Source: Marinobacter maritimus
GTDB taxonomy: Bacteria > Pseudomonadota > Gammaproteobacteria > Pseudomonadales > Oleiphilaceae
DNA: 64,000 bases
Reading direction: 5' to 3'
Assembly (NCBI RefSeq): GCF_007671675.1
Contig: NZ_VCGW01000002.1
Coordinates: 310,001-374,000 of the forward strand
The notes beneath the pieces are model-generated. The model saw only the letters and a list, made by a program, of their open reading frames with translations. It did no database searches and was not told the origin of the DNA. A program made the translations under genes and the position numbers. This document shows, one piece after another, positions 16,723 through 25,046 of this stretch (positions are counted from its first letter, which is position 1; each line of letters starts with the position of its first letter).

Positions 16723-19700
16723 ATGTGGAGAAAAGCTTTACTCATAGGTCGCTGGCTTCTGCCATACATTCGAAACGCAGCACCGTTTACTCTGGCGCTC
16801 GGCCTGATTGCGTTGTTGATCGCCACCTGGTGGCTCGGGCCAAAATGGGAGGTGCGCGGAGAGTTCCCGCTGGCGGCATGGCAGATGCGGGCATTGGTCA
16901 CTCTGGGTGTGGTGTTACTGGTCGTCATGATATGGGGCACGGTGCTGGCCCGCCGTTTGGGTAAGGTTAATGCAGCGAAGGCCGAGGAGCAGCAGGAGCA
17001 GGAAGACCCGATCCTGCCCATGGAGCGCCGGCAGCAGCGCTTGCTGGACCGTCAGCTCGCATCCCTGAAGAAAAACCTGCCTGGTCGCCGGGGAGTCTAT
17101 CGCTTGCCGTGGTATTTGCTTATGGGCCTGGAAGGCGCGGGTAAATCCAGCCTTATCCAACGTTCCGGACAGACTTATACCCTGACCAACGTAACCCGCA
17201 ATAATCGCGCGGATCGCAATACGTTCGGGTTCGATTGGTGGGTTGGCGATAACGGCGTTCTGATCGATCCGGATGGCGAACTGCTAAGCCAGAACCAAAG
17301 CCAGAACGCGGCCGGGGAGATGCTGCAACGACTTTGGGGACACTTTATCCAGTGGCTTGAGAGTAATCGCCCGCAACGCCCGCTGAACGGAGTGATACTG
17401 GCGATTGATCTGGCGCAGCTGAGCGCGGCCAACGAGGAACAGCGAGAGGCCCACGCAATTTTGCTGCGCACGCGCCTGAGAGAGTTGATGGAGCAGATAG
17501 GCTCGCGCCTGCCGGTGTATGTTTCCTTTACCAAAATGGATCTGCTTTATGGCTTTGGGCCCATTGTTCGCACGTTCAGCAAACAGGAGAAAGAGCAGGC
17601 TCTCGGGTTTACCTTCCTGCTGGAAGGTCAGCTGGATAACGATGACTGGCTGAATGAGTTTTCCGAGCGCTACAGCGAAATGGTCGCGCGTTTGAATGCG
17701 CGCCTGCCGGACGTATTGGCCAGCACGCGGGACTCTGAAGATCGGGCAGCAGCCTACTCATTCACCCGCCAGCTGGCCGGCATGAAGCCCGCGCTTGAAA
17801 CCTTCCTTACCAGCCTTCTGTCTGCGGACGCCTTCTCGACACCCGCACTGGTGCGCGGCACCTACTTCACTTCTGTTGTGCAGGAAGGTGTGCCGGAAGA
17901 TGCTTTTGTCTCGGCAGCCGCCAGCCATTATCAGGTAGCCGGGCCGATTCAGCCGGCCCAACGCACGGGCCAGTCTGCAAGCCTGTTTACTCAGTCGCTT
18001 TTTCCGGGCGTTATCTATCCCGAAGCAGGGCTTGCCGGGGATAACCGCCGGGTTGTGCGCAGTCGGCAGCGCAGGGTGGCCATTGCAGCTGTTATCGCTT
18101 TGTGTACTGGAGCGGGGATAACAGGGGGCTGGCAGCACTATTTCATCAAGAACGCCGAGGCGGCGGCCTCGGTTGAGACGCGGGTGCAGAGTTTCATCGA
18201 TAACTGGCAACCGGTGGGTTACGAGCCGGACACCACGGGCCGCAATCTACTCGATCCACTGGACCAGTTGCGTCAGGCAACTCTGGCGTTCGGAGACCAT
18301 CGCAAACAATGGCTGCTGATCAGTGATATGGGGCTCTACCAAGGCCACAAGGTAGGGCCGGAGGTAGAAGCCTCCTACCTCGACATGCTGGCCTACCAGT
18401 ACCTGCCCGCACTGATGTTCGGGGTGATGGGTGAGATGAGCCGGGCGCCGGACGGCAGCCCGGAGCGTCTTGAACATCTGCGAGTGTTGCGAATGCTCTA
18501 CGATGCCAGTGGCCGCCGGAGCGATATTGTCGCCAACTACATGAGCGAATACTGGCAGCGTGCTTTCCCGGGCCGACGCGATGTCCAGCAAAAGCTTGTG
18601 GCACATCTTGACTACGCCATGGCCTATACCGACCTGGCACAGCAGGCCCAAAACGGCGATGTAACTGCCGATATGGCGCTGGCGCCTTTCAAAAGCAGTG
18701 TGCAGTGGTCGCAACACGAACTGGGGCGCATGTCGACGCCGGATCGTGTGTATAGGGATCTGGAAATTGAGGCGGGGCGCGAGTTCAGTCAGCCAAACGA
18801 TCTGGCCCGTACCTCTGGCCCTGCGTTCAGCAACGTGTTTGTGCGTGTCGATCAGTATGGTGAGCCGGTCGGAGACTGGTCAGACGAGCCTGTGGGTGAA
18901 CACTCAGGACAACCGCTGGAATCGGCTCAGGATCCCTTGAGTATTCCTGCCTTGTTGACCCGTGACGGCCTCGAAAAGTGGTTCTTGCGCAAATCCGCCA
19001 CAGTCACTGAGTTGGCTCTGATCGACGCCTGGGTGCTGGGCCGCCGGGACAACGTAGACTTCAGCAAAGCCGATGAAGCTGAGCTGCAGGCCAGTTTGCA
19101 AAACCTCTACGCCGAACACTATGCCAACGCATGGCGAACCGCCCTGAGCCGGGTGGATGTTCAGCAGTTCGACGACTTGAACCACGGCGTTCGGGTACTG
19201 GAAAGTCTTACCAGTGGCCATCAACCCCTGGCACAGTTCCTCGGACAGGTGCGCCGGAATACCCAGCTTATCCCTTCCTCCGAGGGGGATGCTGCCATGG
19301 CGCGGGAGCTGCTGGAGCAGTCGACCCACTTCCGGATGTTACAGAACATCGAGCGCCAGTTTAGCGACCTGAACCAGCTCACCCACAAGAACGGGGATCA
19401 GCCCAGTGGGCTTGAGCAGATCATGCTGGTGGTCAGCGATCTGCACGAATACATGCGCAATGTCCAGGAGGCTCCAGACAAGGGCAAAGCCGCCCTCAAT
19501 GCAGCCCGGGCCAGAATGGGACTGCAGGGTGCGGATCCGATTTTCACGTTGCAGCGAATGGCGGGGCATCAGCCTGAACCGCTGAACAGGATATTGAACC
19601 GGTTGGCGACGGAAAGCTGGCGTGTGCTGCTGGACCAGGCTGTGGCGCAGCTGGAGCGGGAATGGTATCGGGAGGTCTACCAGCCTTTTCAGCAAAATCT

Positions 19701-20343
19701 CGCCAGGCATTACCCGTTTAATGCCGGCGCCGGTCGCGACGTTGCCTTGCAGGATTTTGAACGGTTTTTTGCCCCGGGCGGCGTGCTGGATACCTTCTAC
19801 AAGGACAACCTGAAGCTGTTTCTGGAGGATCATCCGGAGCAAGTAGGAGATGCCCGCCGTGCCGGGCTGGTGCGACGAGACGTGCTGGCGTCTTTGGGCA
19901 ACGCGGATAAGATTCGCAGCGCCTACTTCACTCGCGGCGGCACGCTGGATGTGGAATTTTCCCTGGAACCCCTGAACCTGTCTTCCAACAAGCGACGCAG
20001 TGTTGTGAACCTTGATGGCCAGTTAGTGGAGTTCAGCCATGGCCCGCGGCAGAGTATTCCTCTGGTTTGGCCCAACACCCTCAGAGACTCTGTGGAGAGC
20101 CGGGTTACGTTGGTGCCAGTGCGTGTTAATCGGTCTCCGCGCAGCATCTCGGAGAGCGGCCCCTGGGCGCTGTTCCGGCTTCTCGACAAAGCCGATATAA
20201 CGGGCGTTAGCAGCAGCGCAGTGGATGTCCGTTTTCAGGTTGACGACGGCGAGATGCGTTACCGTCTGCACGCGGCGAGCAATATCAACCCGTTCACTCA
20301 GCAGCTGCTATCTGGGTACCGGATTCCGCGCAGCCTGTACTAA
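16723..20343 (+). CDS. tssM: T6SS inner-membrane protein TssM (IcmF, VasK)
   Basis: The 1206-residue protein is full length for TssM/IcmF, the main inner-membrane and periplasmic component of the T6SS envelope complex. Two N-terminal transmembrane helices are followed by a cytoplasmic GTPase-like domain with an intact Walker A (GLEGAGKSS, about residue 135). A third transmembrane segment (IAAVIALCTGAGITGGW) precedes a large periplasmic region ending in the IcmF C-terminal beta domain. The ATG at 16723 has AGGA 9 bases upstream; an ATG at 16714 in the same frame is the alternative. It is the last T6SS gene of the block. Confidence 0.95.
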   Translation: MWRKALLIGRWLLPYIRNAAPFTLALGLIALLIATWWLGPKWEVRGEFPLAAWQMRALVTLGVVLLVVMIWGTVLARRLGKVNAAKAEEQQEQEDPILPMERRQQRLLDRQLASLKKNLPGRRGVYRLPWYLLMGLEGAGKSSLIQRSGQTYTLTNVTRNNRADRNTFGFDWWVGDNGVLIDPDGELLSQNQSQNAAGEMLQRLWGHFIQWLESNRPQRPLNGVILAIDLAQLSAANEEQREAHAILLRTRLRELMEQIGSRLPVYVSFTKMDLLYGFGPIVRTFSKQEKEQALGFTFLLEGQLDNDDWLNEFSERYSEMVARLNARLPDVLASTRDSEDRAAAYSFTRQLAGMKPALETFLTSLLSADAFSTPALVRGTYFTSVVQEGVPEDAFVSAAASHYQVAGPIQPAQRTGQSASLFTQSLFPGVIYPEAGLAGDNRRVVRSRQRRVAIAAVIALCTGAGITGGWQHYFIKNAEAAASVETRVQSFIDNWQPVGYEPDTTGRNLLDPLDQLRQATLAFGDHRKQWLLISDMGLYQGHKVGPEVEASYLDMLAYQYLPALMFGVMGEMSRAPDGSPERLEHLRVLRMLYDASGRRSDIVANYMSEYWQRAFPGRRDVQQKLVAHLDYAMAYTDLAQQAQNGDVTADMALAPFKSSVQWSQHELGRMSTPDRVYRDLEIEAGREFSQPNDLARTSGPAFSNVFVRVDQYGEPVGDWSDEPVGEHSGQPLESAQDPLSIPALLTRDGLEKWFLRKSATVTELALIDAWVLGRRDNVDFSKADEAELQASLQNLYAEHYANAWRTALSRVDVQQFDDLNHGVRVLESLTSGHQPLAQFLGQVRRNTQLIPSSEGDAAMARELLEQSTHFRMLQNIERQFSDLNQLTHKNGDQPSGLEQIMLVVSDLHEYMRNVQEAPDKGKAALNAARARMGLQGADPIFTLQRMAGHQPEPLNRILNRLATESWRVLLDQAVAQLEREWYREVYQPFQQNLARHYPFNAGAGRDVALQDFERFFAPGGVLDTFYKDNLKLFLEDHPEQVGDARRAGLVRRDVLASLGNADKIRSAYFTRGGTLDVEFSLEPLNLSSNKRRSVVNLDGQLVEFSHGPRQSIPLVWPNTLRDSVESRVTLVPVRVNRSPRSISESGPWALFRLLDKADITGVSSSAVDVRFQVDDGEMRYRLHAASNINPFTQQLLSGYRIPRSLY

Positions 20344-20414
20344 GCAACTCACGCTTTATAAAGAGACACGGAGAAAGCTCTGATGAAGTTGCAGAAAAAG
20401 ACGGGGCGCAGAGC

Positions 20415-21293
20415 ATGCTGAGCTGCCAAATGCGAGTTGCTTTCACCGGGTTACTGCCTGCCTTGTTGCTGATTATGGCGTTTTCTGCGCGGGCCGGCGA
20501 AGCCAGCCCGCCACCTGTGCCCCTCGCCAGCACCTATCAGCAAGGGGTTGCGCTGGAGCCATACTGGATCAGTGAGAAGCTGGATGGAGTAAGAGCATAC
20601 TGGAATGGACAGGTGTTTCTGTCTCGCAATGGCAACCTCTACCAGGCGCCAAACTGGTTTACTGCAGGTTTTCCCGATGTGCCTCTGGATGGCGAGCTGT
20701 GGATGGGGCGACAACGTTTTGCAGAACTTTCCGGGGCTGTACGTAAACGCGTTCCGGTACACGGCGAATGGCGGGACATCCGGTTTCATGTTTTTGATAT
20801 GCCAGGCCCGGGGCCGTTTTATGAGCGATACAAGCAGCTCCAGGCACTGGTAGAAAAAGCGGATTCCCGGTACCTGAAACTGGTGGGGCAAAAACCAGCC
20901 TCTACTCATCCTGCGCTGATGGCTGATCTGGACAGGGTCGTCGCTAAAGGTGGTGAAGGCTTGATGCTGAAACGACGCGACAGTCGGTATACGGCGGGGC
21001 GCTCTGAGGATCTTCTGAAGGTAAAAACCTATGAAGACGCGGAGGCCGTGGTGGTCGCACACCTAGGCGGCAAGGGTCGATTGAAAGGCATGATGGGGGC
21101 CTTGAAAGTAGAGCTTCCAAACGGTCGCCGCTTCCGTATCGGAACCGGTTTCAGTGACCAGCTGCGTGCCCGGCCACCCGCTCGTGGAACTCGCATAACC
21201 TTCAAGTACTATGGCCTCACGGCAACGGGCCTGCCGCGCTTTGCAAGCTTTCTGCGAGTGCGCGACGACGAACCACCAGAGCCTTCGCCCTGA
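20415..21293 (+). CDS. exported ATP-dependent DNA ligase (Lig E type)
   Basis: The 292-residue protein is a minimal ATP-dependent DNA ligase with an adenylation domain and an OB fold. Motif I EKLDGVRAYW gives the nucleotidyl-lysine at about residue 55. Motif IV appears as GEGLMLKRRDS and motif V as LLKVKTYEDAEAVVV. An N-terminal hydrophobic stretch (LLPALLLIMAFSARA) reads as a signal peptide, as in periplasmic Lig E enzymes of Gram-negative bacteria; these lack extra DNA-binding domains. The cellular role of Lig E is unresolved, with extracellular DNA, competence and biofilm proposed. It follows tssM on the same strand by about 70 bases, which may be chance. Confidence 0.88.
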   Translation: MLSCQMRVAFTGLLPALLLIMAFSARAGEASPPPVPLASTYQQGVALEPYWISEKLDGVRAYWNGQVFLSRNGNLYQAPNWFTAGFPDVPLDGELWMGRQRFAELSGAVRKRVPVHGEWRDIRFHVFDMPGPGPFYERYKQLQALVEKADSRYLKLVGQKPASTHPALMADLDRVVAKGGEGLMLKRRDSRYTAGRSEDLLKVKTYEDAEAVVVAHLGGKGRLKGMMGALKVELPNGRRFRIGTGFSDQLRARPPARGTRITFKYYGLTATGLPRFASFLRVRDDEPPEPSP

Positions 21294-21312
21294 TGGCTTT
21301 TAAATGCGTTCG

Positions 21313-22098
21313 CTATTGTTTGTAACTGTCTTCGATTTTATCCAGCTCGCCGGCTTTACGAGCCTCATCCAGGGCTTTTTGAAGGTCGGCAATAATAGCG
21401 GGATCGGTGTTTGTGCTGAACGCCAGATACATGGGCGTTTCACGGAATACCAGCACTGGCTTGAGGCCGGTTATACCATGCTCATCTTTGGCAACCAGCG
21501 GGCCAACCAGGCCGTCCGTAACCCACAAGTCTGCCTGTCCAAGCATCAGGCGCCGCGTATTTACGTCACCAGAGACCGCTGTGATGACGTTGAATCCGTT
21601 GGCGATGAGGTAGTCAGACATGACATCGCCCTTATAGCCGGCAATTTTCAGACTTTTTGCCTCTTCAAGGGAGTCCAGGCGGATATTTGAGTCCGGAGCG
21701 GCGAAAAGCGTCCATTTAATGGATGCTAAAGGCCCCACCCACTGGAATTGACCCTCACGTTCATCCGTTCTGGCGGTACAGAACAGGCCGTGATTTTCGC
21801 GATCCTGAACCCAGTTGTAGGCGTAACTCCATGCCCGCATTTTCATAACGTAATCGTAGTCAACTCGCGCGAGGGCGGCTTTGACCATGTCAGTGCAAAT
21901 GCCTGCAATGTCATCTTCGTCGTGTGCGAAGCCCGCGCCGGAAACCGAATCGTTATAGGGTGGGTACTTCTCGGTAAAAATGTACAGCTGGTCTGCAGCG
22001 GTTGCTGAGGCCGCAAACCCGGCCAGCATTAACGACAGTAAACAGGTCCTTACATCGTTCACAATCTTCAGAGTAATTGCAGCCGAAGTCTTGGGCAT
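21313..22098 (-). CDS. periplasmic solute-binding protein, amino-acid type (SBP_bac_3-like)
   Basis: The 261-residue protein has an N-terminal signal peptide (LLSLMLAGFAASATA, cleavage after ADQ-type AxA region) and the pattern of family 3 extracellular solute-binding proteins. This includes an early YIFTEKYPPYN segment, a GICTDMVKAAL helix and a late LMLGQADLWVTDG loop. No permease or ATPase genes lie beside it. It may therefore be an orphan binding protein or a sensor-like relative rather than part of a complete ABC importer. The ligand cannot be inferred. Confidence 0.75.
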   Translation of the reverse strand: MPKTSAAITLKIVNDVRTCLLSLMLAGFAASATAADQLYIFTEKYPPYNDSVSGAGFAHDEDDIAGICTDMVKAALARVDYDYVMKMRAWSYAYNWVQDRENHGLFCTARTDEREGQFQWVGPLASIKWTLFAAPDSNIRLDSLEEAKSLKIAGYKGDVMSDYLIANGFNVITAVSGDVNTRRLMLGQADLWVTDGLVGPLVAKDEHGITGLKPVLVFRETPMYLAFSTNTDPAIIADLQKALDEARKAGELDKIEDSYKQ

Positions 22099-22367
22099 TC
22101 GAATGTCCTTATAGGTGAGTCTGACGCGCAGAAAGAGGGCTATAGGTTGTTAGAGGTTTAATCATCGCCGGTTCGTTTCTGAAAGTCAGTGACAAATCGT
22201 AGCAGCCTTCCACATATACCGACTTTGTCTTCTGCGGGATCTGTGTACAGTTACGGATTCCCGGACGTGTGCTAGAGTATTTCGGGACAGCCCATTGGGT
22301 TTGAGTCAAACAGGTCTGTTCCAGGCCGTTGTCGATTGAACATCAGAACCGAATCAGGAGACAGCTC

Positions 22368-22691
22368 ATGGAAAAGCAAACAGCGAAAGATGATTATGAT
22401 CGCGTTAAAGATGATCTGCAGGTGCTGCGTGACGATCTTGCATCACTGACAAAGGCGGTTGCGGAAGGTCAGAAATCCAGCGCCAATAATCTGAAAGATG
22501 AAATCAGCCGGGAGACCCGGGCGGTTCTTGATCAGCTTCGCAAACGGGGCGACGCAGCGATTGCCCGTGCGACAGAAGCTGGCTCGCAAACTGTAGAGAG
22601 TGTGGAGCACAAAATCGAGGAGCGGCCCTTTCTCAGTATTATTCTCATGTTCCTGGCGGGTATCATTGTGGGCAAAATGCTTGATCGCTGA
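22368..22691 (+). CDS. DUF883 / ElaB-YqjD family membrane-anchored protein
   Basis: The 107-residue protein is mostly a charged alpha-helix (likely coiled coil) followed by a single C-terminal membrane helix (FLSIILMFLAGIIVGKML). This is the layout of the ElaB/YqjD/YgaM family of tail-anchored inner-membrane proteins, some of which bind ribosomes in stationary phase. The ATG at 22368 is preceded by AGGAG at good spacing; the in-frame TTG at 22329 lacks one. It overlaps the next gene by one base pair (TGATG), so the two are co-translated. Confidence 0.85.
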   Translation: MEKQTAKDDYDRVKDDLQVLRDDLASLTKAVAEGQKSSANNLKDEISRETRAVLDQLRKRGDAAIARATEAGSQTVESVEHKIEERPFLSIILMFLAGIIVGKMLDR

Positions 22692-23203
22692 TGCTACCTG
22701 ATTCTGCAACTATCCAGAGCAGCCTTCGCAAAGCGGTCGCGGCTATTACCGGGATCGTGTTGGCTTTGGTGCTGCTTACGGCGTTATTGATCACCGGTTT
22801 TTATCTGCTGGTTAACGCTGCGGCACTGGCCCTGGCTCCCCTCGTGGGCGAGCCAGGGGCCATGGCGATCACCGGACTTGCGTGCCTGTGCTTGCTGGCT
22901 CTGTTCTTTTACCGCTTGACCCGCCCAGCCAGGGCACTCCGGGAAACTGAGGGCAACTCGTCCGGCTCGGGTACTTCCTCACCTATCGATGTATTACGTT
23001 CTCTGATTGCCAGCCATCCGTTAGAGGCAGCAGCGCTGGCCTTCGCAGTTGGCGTTGCAGAGCAGGGCGATCCGAGGTTGAAAAACCTGCTGCTTCAGGG
23101 CGGCATGGTTCTGATGCGTCAGTCTGCTGGTTCAGGCTCCACGGTAACCGGCGATTCAGAGGGTGCGCCCGCGCCTTCCGCAGACAACACTTCCTCCGAA
23201 TAA
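22691..23203 (+). CDS. holin-X/YqjE-like integral membrane protein
   Basis: The 170-residue protein has two adjacent transmembrane helices in the first half (IVLALVLLTALLITGFYLL and AITGLACLCLLALFFY) and a Ser/Gly-rich soluble tail. This pattern and coupling to a YqjD-like gene match phage-holin-superfamily III / YqjE proteins encoded next to YqjD homologues. There is no phage context, so a lytic role is unlikely. The function in this gene pair is unknown. Confidence 0.65.
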   Translation: MLPDSATIQSSLRKAVAAITGIVLALVLLTALLITGFYLLVNAAALALAPLVGEPGAMAITGLACLCLLALFFYRLTRPARALRETEGNSSGSGTSSPIDVLRSLIASHPLEAAALAFAVGVAEQGDPRLKNLLLQGGMVLMRQSAGSGSTVTGDSEGAPAPSADNTSSE

Positions 23204-23503
23204 CAATTTCGTTCCCTCCGGCAACAAGCGAATTTTCTCATCTGGGAGCGTGAATCTGCGCTTCCGTACCGACGGGCGTTCAAATTATTAATTTATAAAT
23301 TTCTGATTTTAAAGGGTTTTATTGAATTTATCCTTTGGGAAAATTAAGATAACATGAAGAGATTTTAGTCTGGATGTAACCCAAATCTGTATTTAGAGGT
23401 ACTAAGGTAGAAGCACGTGTTTCGGGGGCGGTGAATGACTTGACGCAGTCACCCGAAGAACGCTTTGACGAATGGAATTCTTTATTAGCGAGGATGAAGC
23501 ATT
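23204..23503. other. AT-rich intergenic stretch upstream of the small beta-barrel gene
   Basis: This 300-base gap holds an AT-rich block around 23280-23350, in strong contrast to the surrounding GC-rich genes, and then a roughly 150-base stretch leading to the next start codon. Apart from the promoter proposed at 23322-23350, no gene or RNA is recognised in it. Confidence 0.6.
23322..23350 (+). promoter_or_regulatory. candidate sigma70 promoter for the small outer-membrane protein
   Basis: TTGAAT (23322-23327) and TAAGAT (23345-23350) are separated by 17 bases inside an AT-rich block. If used, the transcript would carry a 5' leader of about 145 bases before the ATG at 23504. Both hexamers match the consensus at only 4 of 6 positions. 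Confidence 0.4.
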
Positions 23504-24082
23504 ATGAACTCTAAAGCTCGTATTGCCGTTGCCACAGTTTTGTCTGCCAGTGTATTTGCTGCTCCGGTAGTGTTCGCCCAAGGCTCTTCTGATCGTGATG
23601 CCTCCGGCCCTTACATCAAAGGTAGTTACGGTGGCTATAAATCCCACGGTGGAGATTTCGACGATTCAAACGATCTCTATGGTGCGGGCCTCGGTTATCA
23701 GTTTAACCAGTTCTTTGCGCTTGAAGCGGCCTATATAGATTTTGGCAACTTTGGCGATGACGACGTTGACGGCAAACTTAAAGGTGGTTCCCTCGTGGCG
23801 ATTGGTCGCTTGCCGGTCACGGATAGCTTTGGTGTCTACGCCAAAGCGGGTGCGTTCGCGGCTGCACTGGATGTAGATGCGTTCGACGAGGACGAGACCT
23901 ATGACGATGTAAGCCCCGTCGTGGGTGCCGGTGTGGACTTCCGTATCACAGAGCATCTGACCACGTTTCTGGAATACAACCGTTACAACGTTGACGTTGA
24001 TGAGGACGATTTCAATGGTCAGCTGAATAACGACGGTCCGGACTTCGATACTGCTCAAGTTGGTCTGAAGTTCCAGTTCTGA
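23504..24082 (+). CDS. small outer-membrane beta-barrel protein (OmpA/OmpW-like fold)
   Basis: The 192-residue protein has a clear signal peptide (VLSASVFAAPVVFA then Q) and alternating beta strands ending in the aromatic C-terminal pattern VGLKFQF typical of outer-membrane barrels. The GAGGATGAAG-like ribosome binding site supports the ATG at 23504. It resembles the eight-stranded barrel family annotated as outer membrane beta-barrel or porin family. Acidic loops (DEDETYDD and VDEDDFNG) may bind cations or reflect a marine setting. A strong terminator follows, so it is probably monocistronic. Confidence 0.85.
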   Translation: MNSKARIAVATVLSASVFAAPVVFAQGSSDRDASGPYIKGSYGGYKSHGGDFDDSNDLYGAGLGYQFNQFFALEAAYIDFGNFGDDDVDGKLKGGSLVAIGRLPVTDSFGVYAKAGAFAAALDVDAFDEDETYDDVSPVVGAGVDFRITEHLTTFLEYNRYNVDVDEDDFNGQLNNDGPDFDTAQVGLKFQF

Positions 24083-24105
24083 TCAGTTGTGATGTGACCC
24101 CCCCC

Positions 24106-24142
24106 AAAAAAAGTGCAGAGGCCAAGCCTCTGCACTTTTTTT
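24106..24142 (+). terminator. rho-independent terminator after the beta-barrel gene
   Basis: A long perfect stem (AAAAAGTGCAGAGG / CCTCTGCACTTTTT) with a 5-nt loop ends in a T-run, 24 bases past the stop codon. The A-run before the stem lets it work on both strands. Confidence 0.93.
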
Positions 24143-24255
24143 GCTTATACCCTTCACGATAGCCCACCTGTAGCCCTAACAGATATACTGCTGTCCGGTC
24201 GGTCGGCAATGAGCCTTAGCACGAGTCTGTAAACAGCTGTACAGGAATAGAGCAC

Positions 24256-25038
24256 ATGTCTGGAAATGAAGTGTTTGATTGGTCATCGACACCCGCTGCG
24301 GTGTGGCGCCGCCATCGCGCAGGCCTGCGTGCTGTGCGCAGGCTGGATCCGGTTCAGTGGAGCTCCCTTACAGGAATTGACCGTCAGCAGAGTGCGCTGG
24401 CACGCAACACCGAGCGCTTTCTTGTCGGGGAGCCGTCAAACAATGCTTTGCTCTGGGGGGCCAGGGGCACCGGCAAGTCTTCTCTGATAAAAGCACTTCT
24501 GAATCGTTATAAAGAGCAGGGCCTGAGAGTTATCGAAGTGGATAAAGACGACTTGGTGAATCTGCCAGAAATTGTGGATGATATCTGCGATCTGCCCTAT
24601 CGCTTCATCATTTTCTGTGACGACCTGTCTTTTGATGCGGGAGAGTCCGGTTACAAGGCGCTGAAAAGCGTGCTTGAAGGTTCGCTGGAGCTGCCGCCTG
24701 AGAATGTTCGCGTATACGCTACGTCGAACCGACGCCATCTGATGCCTGAATTCATGTCCGACAACCTGAAAGGCCACACTCAGGATGGTGAAATTCACCC
24801 TGCCGAGGCAATAGAAGAGCAGGTTTCTCTGGCCGATCGTTTTGGCTTGCAGTTGTCCTTCTACGCGTTTCCTCAGGAGGTCTATTTGCAGGCGGTGGAT
24901 GCGTTGTTCCCGCAGGTTACTGACCGGGAAAACCTGCACCGTGAAGCCATCCGGTTTGCAACCCAAAAAGGCGTGCGTAATGGCCGCACGGCGCAGCAGT
25001 TTTATCGACAGTTTGCCGGAGATGAAAATATCTGTTGA
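24256..25038 (+). CDS. DUF815 family AAA+-like ATPase
   Basis: The 260-residue protein has a Walker A motif (GARGTGKSS, about residue 73) and a Walker B-like strand (FIIFCDDLSF), followed by an ATSNRRHL sensor-type segment. This layout matches the DUF815 family of small P-loop ATPases, which resemble the DnaC/AAA+ group. Function is unknown. An AGGA ribosome binding site lies before the ATG at 24256. The neighbours give no functional clue. Confidence 0.85.
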   Translation: MSGNEVFDWSSTPAAVWRRHRAGLRAVRRLDPVQWSSLTGIDRQQSALARNTERFLVGEPSNNALLWGARGTGKSSLIKALLNRYKEQGLRVIEVDKDDLVNLPEIVDDICDLPYRFIIFCDDLSFDAGESGYKALKSVLEGSLELPPENVRVYATSNRRHLMPEFMSDNLKGHTQDGEIHPAEAIEEQVSLADRFGLQLSFYAFPQEVYLQAVDALFPQVTDRENLHREAIRFATQKGVRNGRTAQQFYRQFAGDENIC

Positions 25039-25046
25039 AGCCGTTT

